From Anaerolineales bacterium UBA2200 (GTDB lineage: Bacteria; Chloroflexota; Anaerolineae; UBA2200): DNA of 48,703 bases. Under the pieces are notes generated by a model. That model saw only the letters and a program-made list of their open reading frames with translations, searched no databases and was not told where the DNA came from. The position numbers and the translations under genes are program-made. The stretch lies in NCBI GenBank assembly GCA_002327925.1, contig DCVA01000053.1:1-48703 (forward strand). The letters run 5' to 3'. Of this stretch, positions 42,062 through 48,703 are shown piece after piece (positions within the stretch are counted from its first letter, which is position 1; every line of letters starts with the position of its first letter).

Positions 42062-43453
42062 TCAGCGCACGGCGCGCAGCTTGGCGTCAATCCCCTCGAT
42101 TCGCCCCTGCTCGGCCAACCAGAACTCTGGGTGGCGCTGCGCATTCAGTTCTTCGATGGTCTTGCCCTGCTGCTCCACCCACGTGTAGTACTTGAGATTG
42201 TGCCATCGCGCGCGCGCATCCCGGGTGCCTTCCATGATCCAGTCCAGCCCCTGGCAATGGAAGATCGACTCCAGACGAACCCTGGCCTCGGTCTCGCCCA
42301 TCTTGCCGTAGGTGGTGCTCAACTGCGCCATCACCGACCCGTAGCGGTCAATGGCGTCGGTCAGGATCGTCACCACCAGGTCATCCTTCCCGAAACCAAA
42401 GAACTTGGCCGTCTTGATCGCCCCAAGCACGTTGCAGACACCGGAGATGCCGAAGGTTTGCGACATCAACTGCACCTGCTCCTGGGAGACGCCCGCATCG
42501 GCCAGGACGCGCCAGCCAGCCTCCTCAGTCAGAAGCTGCAGGCCTTTCTTGCACTGCACATCATCGATGCACATGATCGCGTCCATGTTGTTCACGTTGT
42601 GAATCCAGGTAGCGTGCTTGTCGCCGATACCTTGAATGTCGTGCCCACCATAGCCATTGTTGTACAGTGTCGGGCACTGTGTGGGCTCCAGCCCCACAAT
42701 CTTGTGCTCGGGCCAAACCTGCTTGAGGCGATCCCCCGCTGCGATCGTCCCGGCCGAGCCCATAGCCGAGCAGTATGCCGAAACACGCCCCTTGCCGATC
42801 CCCTGGGCCGCCAGCTCCGATGCAAGTTCGACGATGGTATTCCCGGTCACAAAGTAGTGGAAGCGATAGTTGCCAAAGACCTCAAACTGGTTCAGAATAC
42901 GCACCTTCTCGGGATCAGCAGCCTTCAGTTCCTTGCACTTGTCGTAAATCTCCTTGACGTTGCTCTCGCATCCCGGCGTGGCGATGATGCGCGCGCCATA
43001 GCTGCGAATGCGATCGAAACGCTCAGTGCTCATCTCTGCTGGCAGGATGACCAGGCTGTCGAAACCCATCCGGCACCCCACCCAGGCGCCGCCAATGCCA
43101 TAGTTGCCGGTTGACGGCCACACGAGGGTGTGGACACTCGGGTCCACTTCGCCGAAGAGCTCCTTGTCGATCAGGACCGAGTAGGCTGCGCCTACTTTGT
43201 GACTTCCGGTTGGAAAGTCCTTGGAGTACAACACGACAATGGGGGCTTCCACGTTCGTGAGGGCCTGTGGCACCACGTAAGCGTAGACCTTGCCCTGAGG
43301 TGACCTCCAGGTAATGTTGTACAGGTTGATAGGATCCAACGGATCCCTCATACTCATCTCCACGGCCTGCTTACGCACCCGGGGATCGATCTTGTCAGGG
43401 TGAAGCATCTCTTCGAACGTGGGGCCGGTCACCAGCCTACCGTGAGATACCAT
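42062..43453 (-). CDS. Fold-type II pyridoxal-phosphate enzyme (cysteine synthase / threonine synthase-like)
   Basis: The 463-aa protein belongs to the tryptophan-synthase-beta-like superfamily. PLP would bind Lys86 in PTGSHKVGAAY. STGNYGIGGAWVG is the substrate-carboxylate loop and SAMGSAGTIAAGD holds the cofactor phosphate. At 463 aa it is longer than cysteine synthase (about 310 aa) and has a C-terminal extension (GLDWIMEGTRDARARWHNLKYY region). The reaction cannot be named from sequence; beta-replacement, beta-elimination or deamination are all possible. The ATG at 43453 follows AGAGGAGG. It lies downstream of the phosphoesterase and GH13 genes in the same direction. Confidence 0.82.
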   Translation of the reverse strand: MVSHGRLVTGPTFEEMLHPDKIDPRVRKQAVEMSMRDPLDPINLYNITWRSPQGKVYAYVVPQALTNVEAPIVVLYSKDFPTGSHKVGAAYSVLIDKELFGEVDPSVHTLVWPSTGNYGIGGAWVGCRMGFDSLVILPAEMSTERFDRIRSYGARIIATPGCESNVKEIYDKCKELKAADPEKVRILNQFEVFGNYRFHYFVTGNTIVELASELAAQGIGKGRVSAYCSAMGSAGTIAAGDRLKQVWPEHKIVGLEPTQCPTLYNNGYGGHDIQGIGDKHATWIHNVNNMDAIMCIDDVQCKKGLQLLTEEAGWRVLADAGVSQEQVQLMSQTFGISGVCNVLGAIKTAKFFGFGKDDLVVTILTDAIDRYGSVMAQLSTTYGKMGETEARVRLESIFHCQGLDWIMEGTRDARARWHNLKYYTWVEQQGKTIEELNAQRHPEFWLAEQGRIEGIDAKLRAVR

Positions 43454-43554
43454 CTGTCCTCCTCTGTCGTTTGGAGCCCGCGGACGGGTCCGCAGACAGA
43501 CTGCGGGCACGACCTGGCCTCCATGAGCCGCGATTGCAGGGCTGCCCGGCAGTC

Positions 43555-44040
43555 CTAGATGTAGCGCAGGGCGAACTCGTCCGTCTGCGTATCATATACT
43601 CCGAAGCTGGGCTTGCCAAAGCGCCCCATCACTTCCCCTGGGTTGCCCCAGAGAGTTGTGCCCAGACGCGTGATGTCTGCCCTGTGGCTGTGTCCACTAA
43701 AGACGGCGTCATATTTGCCGCACAGGCCCAGAGCCTCGCCCAGCTCCGGGTAGTGCGCCATCGCGATGCGCCTGCCGCCCAGCTCCAACTGCGCGATGGG
43801 CTTGTGGAAAGTGATGTTGCCCGATTGCGCGGCAACCGTGTACATCAGGGCTATGTCGCCGTCATTGTTGCCAAAGACCACGTGAACCGGTCCACTGAAG
43901 CCGTCCGCCAACATCTTGAGCGTGAAAGGCGAACACAGGTCGCCACAGCAAAGTAGCGTGCTGGTGTCTCGCAGAGCACCGAGAGCCTTATCCAGATTCC
44001 AGATGTTGTCGTGAATGTCGCTAAGAACCGCGACAAGCAT
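43555..44040 (-). CDS. YfcE/MJ0936-type metallophosphoesterase
   Basis: Small two-metal phosphodiesterase of the calcineurin-like superfamily. The 161-aa product has the five motifs in order: SDIHDN with Asp8 and His10, CGDL, GNND, AHYPE and GHSHRAD. Family members act on synthetic phosphodiesters or cyclic nucleotides in vitro, with unclear natural substrates. The ATG has a GGGAAGAGAAG site. It begins 33 bases after the GH13 stop, so the two genes are likely one transcript. Confidence 0.9.
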   Translation of the reverse strand: MLVAVLSDIHDNIWNLDKALGALRDTSTLLCCGDLCSPFTLKMLADGFSGPVHVVFGNNDGDIALMYTVAAQSGNITFHKPIAQLELGGRRIAMAHYPELGEALGLCGKYDAVFSGHSHRADITRLGTTLWGNPGEVMGRFGKPSFGVYDTQTDEFALRYI

Positions 44041-44073
44041 CGCTTCTCTTCCCTTCTTGCCGCGCAGCCAGAG

Positions 44074-45537
44074 CTATCGCAACACGACGCCGCTGCGCGC
44101 CGCCACGGTCAGACCTGTGAGCAGACCCTCTCGCACTCGTGCCTTGCCTTCTCCCCATTCTCCCTGCAACGTAGCGCGATTCGGCAGGTAACCTCCGACC
44201 GGCACTCGAATCTGGCGCGCAACATCGCCCGTGTTCAGCACGCAGATCACCGTCTCTTTGTTCAGGCGGCGTCCGAAACAGAAAAGGTCGCCCTGCGCCT
44301 GCAGGGTGTGGAACTCGCCTCTTCGCAGGGCCGGATACGCCTTCCGAAGGGCAATGCACTGCTTGAAGTATTCGAGCAGCGGCGCGTTCCAACGTTGAAC
44401 ATCCCATGGGAAGGAACGGCGGCTGTCTGGGTCGCGGCCTCCCTCCAGTCCGATCTCGTCTCCGTAGAAGATGCACGGTGCTCCTGGAAAGCACATCAGA
44501 AACAGAACGGCAAGTCGCAGGGCGGACTCATCGCCTCGCGCGAGGGTGAGAAACCTCGCCGTATCGTGACTGTCCAGCAAGTTCAACTGAACCTGGTCTA
44601 CCTGCGAAGGATACAGGCTCAACAGATGCTGCAGCGCAGCATCGAAGCCTTCGGCTGACAACGGATCAACGGGGGCGTACCCTGCTCCCGAGGTCAGGGC
44701 CTGATTCAGACCGCGACCAACGAAGAATCCCAGACAGGCTTTGGTGAGAAGGTAATTCATTACGGCATCGAATTGGTCACCCTGCAGCCAGTGACGCGCT
44801 TCCTGCCAGATCTCGCCCACTATGTAGGCCTCGGAGTTCGCTCCCTTTACCAGCAGCCGGAACTCCCGCCAGAAGTTATCGTCGCATATCTCACCCGGTA
44901 CGTCCAACCGCCAGCCATCGATGCCCACCTCGATCCAGTGCTTCGCCACTCCGAGTAGAAACTCGCGTACGGCCGGCGTCTCCAGCTTGAATTTGGGCAG
45001 AGCACGTAAACCCCACCACGCGGCATAATTCGGCTTGTGCTGCGAATCGTAGGCGTAGAGCGGCCATCCGTTCACAGTGAACCAATCCAGGTACGGCGAG
45101 GCCAACCCGTTCTCGAGGATATGGTGAAACTGGAAGAAGCCTCGACTTGCGTGATTGAATACCCCATCGAGAACGACCCGGATGTTATGCTTGTGCGACT
45201 CGTCCAGCAGGACACGCATGGCATCGTTTCCACCTAGTAGCGGGTCGACGTGGTAGTAGTCGTAGGTGTGATAACGATGGTTGGCCGCTGATTGAAACAC
45301 CGGATTGAAATAGATGGCGGTAATACCAAGGTCCTGAAGATAGTCGAGGTGTTCCACCACACCCAGCAAGTCGCCACCCTTGAAGCCATACTCAGTAGGC
45401 GGGCTATCCCACGGTTCCAGGTGTCGGGGTTTCGATACTCGGTCGCTGCGAGCAAAACGGTCGGGGAAGATCTGGTAGAAGACTGCATCTTTAACCCACT
45501 CTGGTGTTGTGAACGACGTTGTCACGGGTTTGTCCAT
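44074..45537 (-). CDS. GH13 alpha-glucan hydrolase (neopullulanase / cyclomaltodextrinase-like)
   Basis: Cleaves alpha-1,4 (and perhaps alpha-1,6) links in maltodextrins. The 487-aa protein starts at the catalytic barrel and has no signal peptide, so it is cytoplasmic. The three catalytic acids are visible: Asp212 (GWRLDV), Glu242 (VGEIW) and Asp325 (LLDSHDT), with DGVFNH as region I. It lacks the N-terminal CBM34-type domain common in neopullulanases (usually about 580 aa), so it is a short form. A C-terminal beta domain is present. Promoter at 45586-45614. Confidence 0.9.
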   Translation of the reverse strand: MDKPVTTSFTTPEWVKDAVFYQIFPDRFARSDRVSKPRHLEPWDSPPTEYGFKGGDLLGVVEHLDYLQDLGITAIYFNPVFQSAANHRYHTYDYYHVDPLLGGNDAMRVLLDESHKHNIRVVLDGVFNHASRGFFQFHHILENGLASPYLDWFTVNGWPLYAYDSQHKPNYAAWWGLRALPKFKLETPAVREFLLGVAKHWIEVGIDGWRLDVPGEICDDNFWREFRLLVKGANSEAYIVGEIWQEARHWLQGDQFDAVMNYLLTKACLGFFVGRGLNQALTSGAGYAPVDPLSAEGFDAALQHLLSLYPSQVDQVQLNLLDSHDTARFLTLARGDESALRLAVLFLMCFPGAPCIFYGDEIGLEGGRDPDSRRSFPWDVQRWNAPLLEYFKQCIALRKAYPALRRGEFHTLQAQGDLFCFGRRLNKETVICVLNTGDVARQIRVPVGGYLPNRATLQGEWGEGKARVREGLLTGLTVAARSGVVLR

Positions 45538-45585
45538 TCAGTTGTTGCCTCGACAGCGAATAGAGCCAGGATGCGCACGCGCACT

Positions 45586-45614
45586 ATGTTACAGGGGACG
45601 CTCCGCTCAGTCAA
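45586..45614 (-). promoter_or_regulatory. sigma-70 promoter for the GH13 gene
   Basis: On the minus strand TTGACT (45614-45609) and TAACAT (45591-45586) with a 17-base spacer. Confidence 0.65.
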
Positions 45615-45627
45615 ATGGACTCCGCAT

Positions 45628-45657
45628 TTGACCGCGCCCGCTCGGCTATGCTAGAAT
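45628..45657 (+). promoter_or_regulatory. sigma-70 promoter for the gene at 45703
   Basis: TTGACC (45628-45633) and TAGAAT (45652-45657) with an 18-base spacer. It diverges from the GH13 promoter 13 bases away. Confidence 0.65.
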
Positions 45658-45702
45658 CGAGCATCTTCATGGTGCCTGTATCCCATCAGAAGGTGGCTAC
45701 TA

Positions 45703-46224
45703 TTGCGCCTGGATATGCCTCCGACCGCGTTACCCGAGCCAGACCGCTATGCTGCCGTCCTGGTTGTCTTGATGAACAGCCCGCGAGACTGGACCATCGT
45801 GCAGCAGCAGCACTGGTATCGTATACCGGTCGCCAAAGCGCCGAAACGCGGTGTGGGTGCTCCCCTCCTGGCATTCTACCAAACCAGCCAATTCGGCAAT
45901 GAGAAATGGTCTGTCCGCTACTTTGCCCGGACGACTGCCTGGGAAACAGCTCACCGCATCGAGCTCTTACCGGATGAGCCGCTACACCCGCACGCTCAGG
46001 ACCTGTACTACAAGGTGGGCCTGAGTAGCCTGAAGCCCCTTCCCCATCCCATTGTAAGCACAAAGTGGAAACGTATCACCTTCATCGTCACCCACTGGGC
46101 CCGGCTGGAGGCCGCCCAGGAGGTCAACGACCTCCTCCACGGAACAATCTGGGAGGAGCGCCTCTGGCGTGCCCTGCGCAAGCTGGGGAGGCTTGCCGAA
46201 GAGGATGATCTTGACGGCTGGTGA
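45703..46224 (+). CDS. Conserved-looking protein of unknown function (WYRIP motif)
   Basis: I do not recognise a named family. The 173-aa product is soluble, with no signal or membrane segment. Notable stretches are DWTIVQQQHWYRIPVAKAP, LAFYQTSQFG, VRYFARTT, DLYYKVGL and WKRITFIVTHW, a beta-rich pattern with many aromatic residues, followed by a helical end (EERLWRALRKLGRL). The start is TTG at 45703 with AGAAGGTGG six bases upstream; an ATG at 45715 is too far from that site. It has its own promoter and its end overlaps mutY by 20 bases, so a link to DNA repair or nucleic acids is possible but unproven. Confidence 0.7.
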   Translation: MRLDMPPTALPEPDRYAAVLVVLMNSPRDWTIVQQQHWYRIPVAKAPKRGVGAPLLAFYQTSQFGNEKWSVRYFARTTAWETAHRIELLPDEPLHPHAQDLYYKVGLSSLKPLPHPIVSTKWKRITFIVTHWARLEAAQEVNDLLHGTIWEERLWRALRKLGRLAEEDDLDGW

Positions 46225-47338
46225 GCCGGGCGCACGGCTGACGCACCGGCTCCTGGCCTGGTTCAGCGAGAATAGTCGATCCTTACCATGGCGTTTTACT
46301 TCGGATCCATACGCCATCGTCGTTGCCGAGTTCATGCTGCACCAGACTCGAGTTTCCACGGTCCTGGCGTACTACGACCGCTTTCTGCAGCGGTTCCCAA
46401 GCTGGGAGGCCCTGGCCCGCTCCTCCCTGGACGATGTACTGAAGAGCTGGGAAGGTATGGGCTACTACGCCCGTGCCCGGAACCTCCATCGCCTGGCCAG
46501 GCAGGTGAGCGACCCGTACCGCGGCCAACTCCCCCAATCCAAAGAGGCGTTGCGTGCTCTGCCCGGCATCGGCGAATACACGGCAGGAGCCATCCTCAGC
46601 ATGGTCTTTGGTCAAGACGAGCCAGCCATCGACGGAAACGTTCGTCGCGTGCTGTCGAGACTCTTCGCCCTGACCGCGGACCCCGGCACTCACCCAGGCC
46701 GTCGGCAGATCCTCCAAGCGGCACGGAGTCTCCTTCCTCCGGGTCAGGCGGGCACCTTCAACCAGGCGCTGATGGACCTGGGCGCATTGATCTGCACGCC
46801 ACGTCATCCCGCGTGCCCGGCCTGCCCCTGGGTCGAGAACTGCCTGGCACGGCAAAGGGGTCTCCAGGATGAGCTGCCAATCAGGAGCCCCTCCAGACCT
46901 CTGCCACATTACGACGTAGCTGCGGCAGTCATCTGGCGTGAGGGAAAGATCCTGATTGCCCAACGTCCTCCAAGCGGTCTGCTGGGGGGCTTGTGGGAGT
47001 TCCCGGGCGGAAAACGTTTAGCTGATGAGAGTCTGAAGGACTGTGCGGCACGCGAGGTGCGGGAGGAGCTACTGATTGAGATCGAGGTTGGCCCTTTGCT
47101 GGCCAGGATCGATCACGCCTACACCCACTTTCGCATTACGTTGCACGCCTTCACCTGCCGCTACGAAGGTGGTGAGCCACGAGCCATTGGCTGCACTGCC
47201 TGGCGCTGGGTCAGGCCAGAGAAGCTGGACCAGTACGCTTTTCCCGCCGCCAATCGTCGAATCATCGACCAGCTGCGGCAATGCGAAACCGGCCCGGCTG
47301 ACCAGGCCTGGATGCCCGACCGGATCGGGCAAGAATAG
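46205..47338 (+). CDS. mutY: A/G-specific adenine glycosylase MutY
   Basis: Removes adenine mispaired with 8-oxoguanine. The 377-aa protein has the catalytic Glu42 (AEFMLHQTRV), the helix-hairpin-helix LPGIGEYTAGAI with the following Asp143 (PAIDGNVRRV), and the 4Fe-4S cluster loop Cys197-x6-Cys204-x2-Cys207-x5-Cys213. A C-terminal NUDIX-like domain (about 238-355, with REVREEL) recognises 8-oxoguanine. The usual LQQT reads LHQT here. The ATG at 46205 lies inside the end of the upstream gene, so translation is probably coupled. Confidence 0.95.
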   Translation: MILTAGEPGARLTHRLLAWFSENSRSLPWRFTSDPYAIVVAEFMLHQTRVSTVLAYYDRFLQRFPSWEALARSSLDDVLKSWEGMGYYARARNLHRLARQVSDPYRGQLPQSKEALRALPGIGEYTAGAILSMVFGQDEPAIDGNVRRVLSRLFALTADPGTHPGRRQILQAARSLLPPGQAGTFNQALMDLGALICTPRHPACPACPWVENCLARQRGLQDELPIRSPSRPLPHYDVAAAVIWREGKILIAQRPPSGLLGGLWEFPGGKRLADESLKDCAAREVREELLIEIEVGPLLARIDHAYTHFRITLHAFTCRYEGGEPRAIGCTAWRWVRPEKLDQYAFPAANRRIIDQLRQCETGPADQAWMPDRIGQE

Positions 47339-47448
47339 CCGCATGCCTGTGTCCCACACAGATTTGTGGAAAAACCAGCATTGACCCGACCCGTGGTCTT
47401 TCTGGTCAACAACGGTGTAATCGACTCCCCTGCATTGCTCCCGGCCTT

Positions 47449-47476
47449 TTGTCTCGCACGCTCGCACGGCTATAAT
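47449..47476 (+). promoter_or_regulatory. sigma-70 promoter for the M50 protease
   Basis: TTGTCT (47449-47454) and a perfect TATAAT (47471-47476) with a 16-base spacer. The mutY-to-protease gap (47339-47520) otherwise holds only a six-base hairpin at 47346-47360. Confidence 0.6.
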
Positions 47477-47520
47477 CGACGGACGGTGGATATGAGTTAA
47501 AATCCTCCACGGGGGGCATC

Positions 47521-48588
47521 TTGGTCATTGCGCTTGCCGCGTTGGCCGTACTGAGCTTGCTGATGCTGGTGCACGAGCTTGGCCATTTCCTTGTAGCCAA
47601 GGCAATTGGCCTGCGCGTTGACGAGTTCGCCCTGGGCTATCCCCCGCGCCTTCTAACGCTTGCTCGAGCCGATGGCACTGACTATACGCTGAACCTCATC
47701 CCATTTGGAGCCTACGTGCGCCTTCCGGATGAGGAGGATCCGCTCGCCTCTCTCGCCAGTCGCTCCCGGAAAGAGCGGGCAACTCTTCTTCTCGCCGGCC
47801 CCCTCCTGAACCTGCTTCTCTCCATTGCGCTCTTTGCCGTCTGCTTTGCCACCGGCTGGCCCGAAGCCCACGACCTCGCGGTAGGTGTCAACAACGTACT
47901 TCCTGGCTCCGTGGCCCAAGCGGTGGGTTTTCAGGACGACGATTTGATCCTGGCGGCAGACGGCCAGGAAGTAACCAGCGTTCTGGACTTGATCGTCTAC
48001 GCTCGCTCGGTGAACGGCGCAGTTCGGACCGTTACCCTCCGGCGCGATGGCCGCAGGCTCACCCTGCGCCTGCCGACGGGCGGGCCCTGGTTCACCAAGA
48101 CCGAGTCGCGCGGCGTCGAGATACGCAACGATGCCGGTTGGGTCGAGCTGGTCTCCTACCCCCTGCCACAAGCCATCGGCCGTGCCACGCAGGAGGCCCT
48201 GGCCTGTGTAACGTCCCTGCTATTGCTGCCCATAGACATCCTGCGCGGCCTAATACCTGTGGACATGGTACGTCCGGTCGGCCCTGTGGGCATTGCGCAA
48301 CTGACCGGGCGGGCAGCCAGGGAGACCCTGGCGACCGGCTGGTGGTTCCCGGTTTTGCAGCTCACTGCAACGCTCAGTGGCGCCCTGGCAGCCACCAACC
48401 TCCTCCCTCTGCCCGGATTTGATGGCGGGCGCCTGCTCTTTGTCGTGATCGAGGCGCTGCGTGGCAGACGAATCAACCCCAAGCGAGAAAGCCTCGTGCA
48501 TCTGGTCGGTCTGATCCTGATGTTGATGCTGATTCTCATCGTCACCTATCACGATATCGCCTGGCCCTTGCGGACCACCGGGCGCTGA
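47521..48588 (+). CDS. Site-2 type intramembrane metalloprotease (M50, RseP-like) with PDZ domain
   Basis: Cleaves membrane proteins within the bilayer; in other bacteria it releases sigma factors from anti-sigma proteins. The 355-aa product has HELGH (18-22) in its first membrane helix, a cytoplasmic beta-segment (GYPPRLLTLARADGTDYTL), one PDZ domain (about 118-180, beginning VGVNNVLPGSVAQAVG) and the second metal-ligand segment NLLPLPGFDGGRL near residue 300. The start is TTG at 47521, six bases after GGGGGG. It could act on one of the two membrane anti-sigma proteins encoded here, which is inference. Confidence 0.93.
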   Translation: MVIALAALAVLSLLMLVHELGHFLVAKAIGLRVDEFALGYPPRLLTLARADGTDYTLNLIPFGAYVRLPDEEDPLASLASRSRKERATLLLAGPLLNLLLSIALFAVCFATGWPEAHDLAVGVNNVLPGSVAQAVGFQDDDLILAADGQEVTSVLDLIVYARSVNGAVRTVTLRRDGRRLTLRLPTGGPWFTKTESRGVEIRNDAGWVELVSYPLPQAIGRATQEALACVTSLLLLPIDILRGLIPVDMVRPVGPVGIAQLTGRAARETLATGWWFPVLQLTATLSGALAATNLLPLPGFDGGRLLFVVIEALRGRRINPKRESLVHLVGLILMLMLILIVTYHDIAWPLRTTGR

Positions 48589-48703
48589 ACGAACTGGCCA
48601 GAGACAGGTTGCCGGCCCCGTCATGCGAGACGCACCGTGCCTCCTCCGCGATGACAGCCGAACAATATCTGTCTCAAATGCCGCGTCAAATCAAATGATA
48701 ATG
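48589..48703. other. window end without a recognisable gene
   Basis: Only a 15-codon frame from ATG at 48652 is open here, with no ribosome-binding site. I see no terminator or promoter that I would defend. Confidence 0.5.

Noticed and set aside
42131..43114. A 327-codon frame antisense to the PLP enzyme
   Set aside because: Shadow frame; the PLP enzyme motifs are clear on the minus strand.
43454..43554. Possible riboswitch before the PLP enzyme
   Set aside because: Several GC-rich inverted repeats are present, but no known riboswitch core or expression platform could be recognised.
48652..48699. A 15-codon frame at the window end
   Set aside because: No ribosome-binding site or promoter and too short to judge.
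1..48703. CRISPR arrays, tRNA genes, insertion sequences and attachment sites
   Set aside because: None seen: no spaced direct repeats, no cloverleaf-like stretch in the gaps, and no transposase or integrase motif.

Overview
The window is a GC-rich (roughly 60 percent) bacterial chromosome segment, densely packed with genes on both strands. It holds no tRNA, rRNA, CRISPR array, insertion sequence or prophage that I can see. The best guess for the host is a Chloroflexota bacterium of the Anaerolineae type. This rests on style and content rather than a marker gene: Thr/Pro-rich linkers in envelope proteins, several small LysM proteins, a RodZ-like protein with a proline/threonine linker, a tungsten-type aldehyde oxidoreductase beside an iron alcohol dehydrogenase, and many ABC transporters of the peptide class. 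Housekeeping promoters are plain sigma-70 types (TTGACA-like and TATAAT-like with 16-18 base spacers), and I could place more than a dozen.

Layout. Bases 1-3540: rpsO-pnp-lepB (ribosomal protein S15, PNPase, signal peptidase I), ending in a terminator shared with a convergent Est30-type esterase. Bases 4428-6429: a LysM lipoprotein, then an ECF sigma factor with an overlapping membrane partner. Bases 6589-14132: a complete peptide-class ABC importer with two different solute-binding proteins, two permeases and two ATPases, followed by a GH36 alpha-galactosidase, so the importer may carry oligosaccharides. Bases 16685-18239: an AmrS-type radical SAM enzyme overlapping a gamma-carbonic anhydrase. 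Bases 18384-21879: Lon protease and an overlapping lipoprotein. Bases 21895-24070: RsmD, PlsC and a glycosyltransferase. Bases 24251-25920: two deoxynucleoside kinases, one with an extra C-terminal MazG-like domain.

Bases 26171-28326 form an ECF sigma / zinc anti-sigma / secreted bactofilin-like operon. Bases 28456-31930 encode an SCP2-like protein, an iron alcohol dehydrogenase and an aldehyde ferredoxin oxidoreductase, plausibly one alcohol-aldehyde-acid module; a dihydropyrimidinase-type amidohydrolase converges on it. Bases 33422-36764 hold two LysM proteins and a secreted VIT-vWA protein, with a tandem-HTH regulator diverging from it. Then come an EF-G paralogue, a RodZ-like protein, RimO, a fold-type-II PLP enzyme, a metallophosphoesterase, a GH13 alpha-glucan hydrolase, an unrecognised protein overlapping MutY, and a site-2 (M50) protease.

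The most interesting threads are: (1) an envelope-stress theme, with two ECF modules, a site-2 protease and ECF-like promoter motifs before the sigma genes and before the VIT-vWA gene; (2) a deoxynucleoside kinase fused to a MazG-like domain whose metal-binding acids look lost; (3) the SCP2-alcohol dehydrogenase-AOR operon; (4) AmrS without AmrA or AmrB but translationally coupled to a carbonic anhydrase. No stretch longer than 300 bases lacks a gene.
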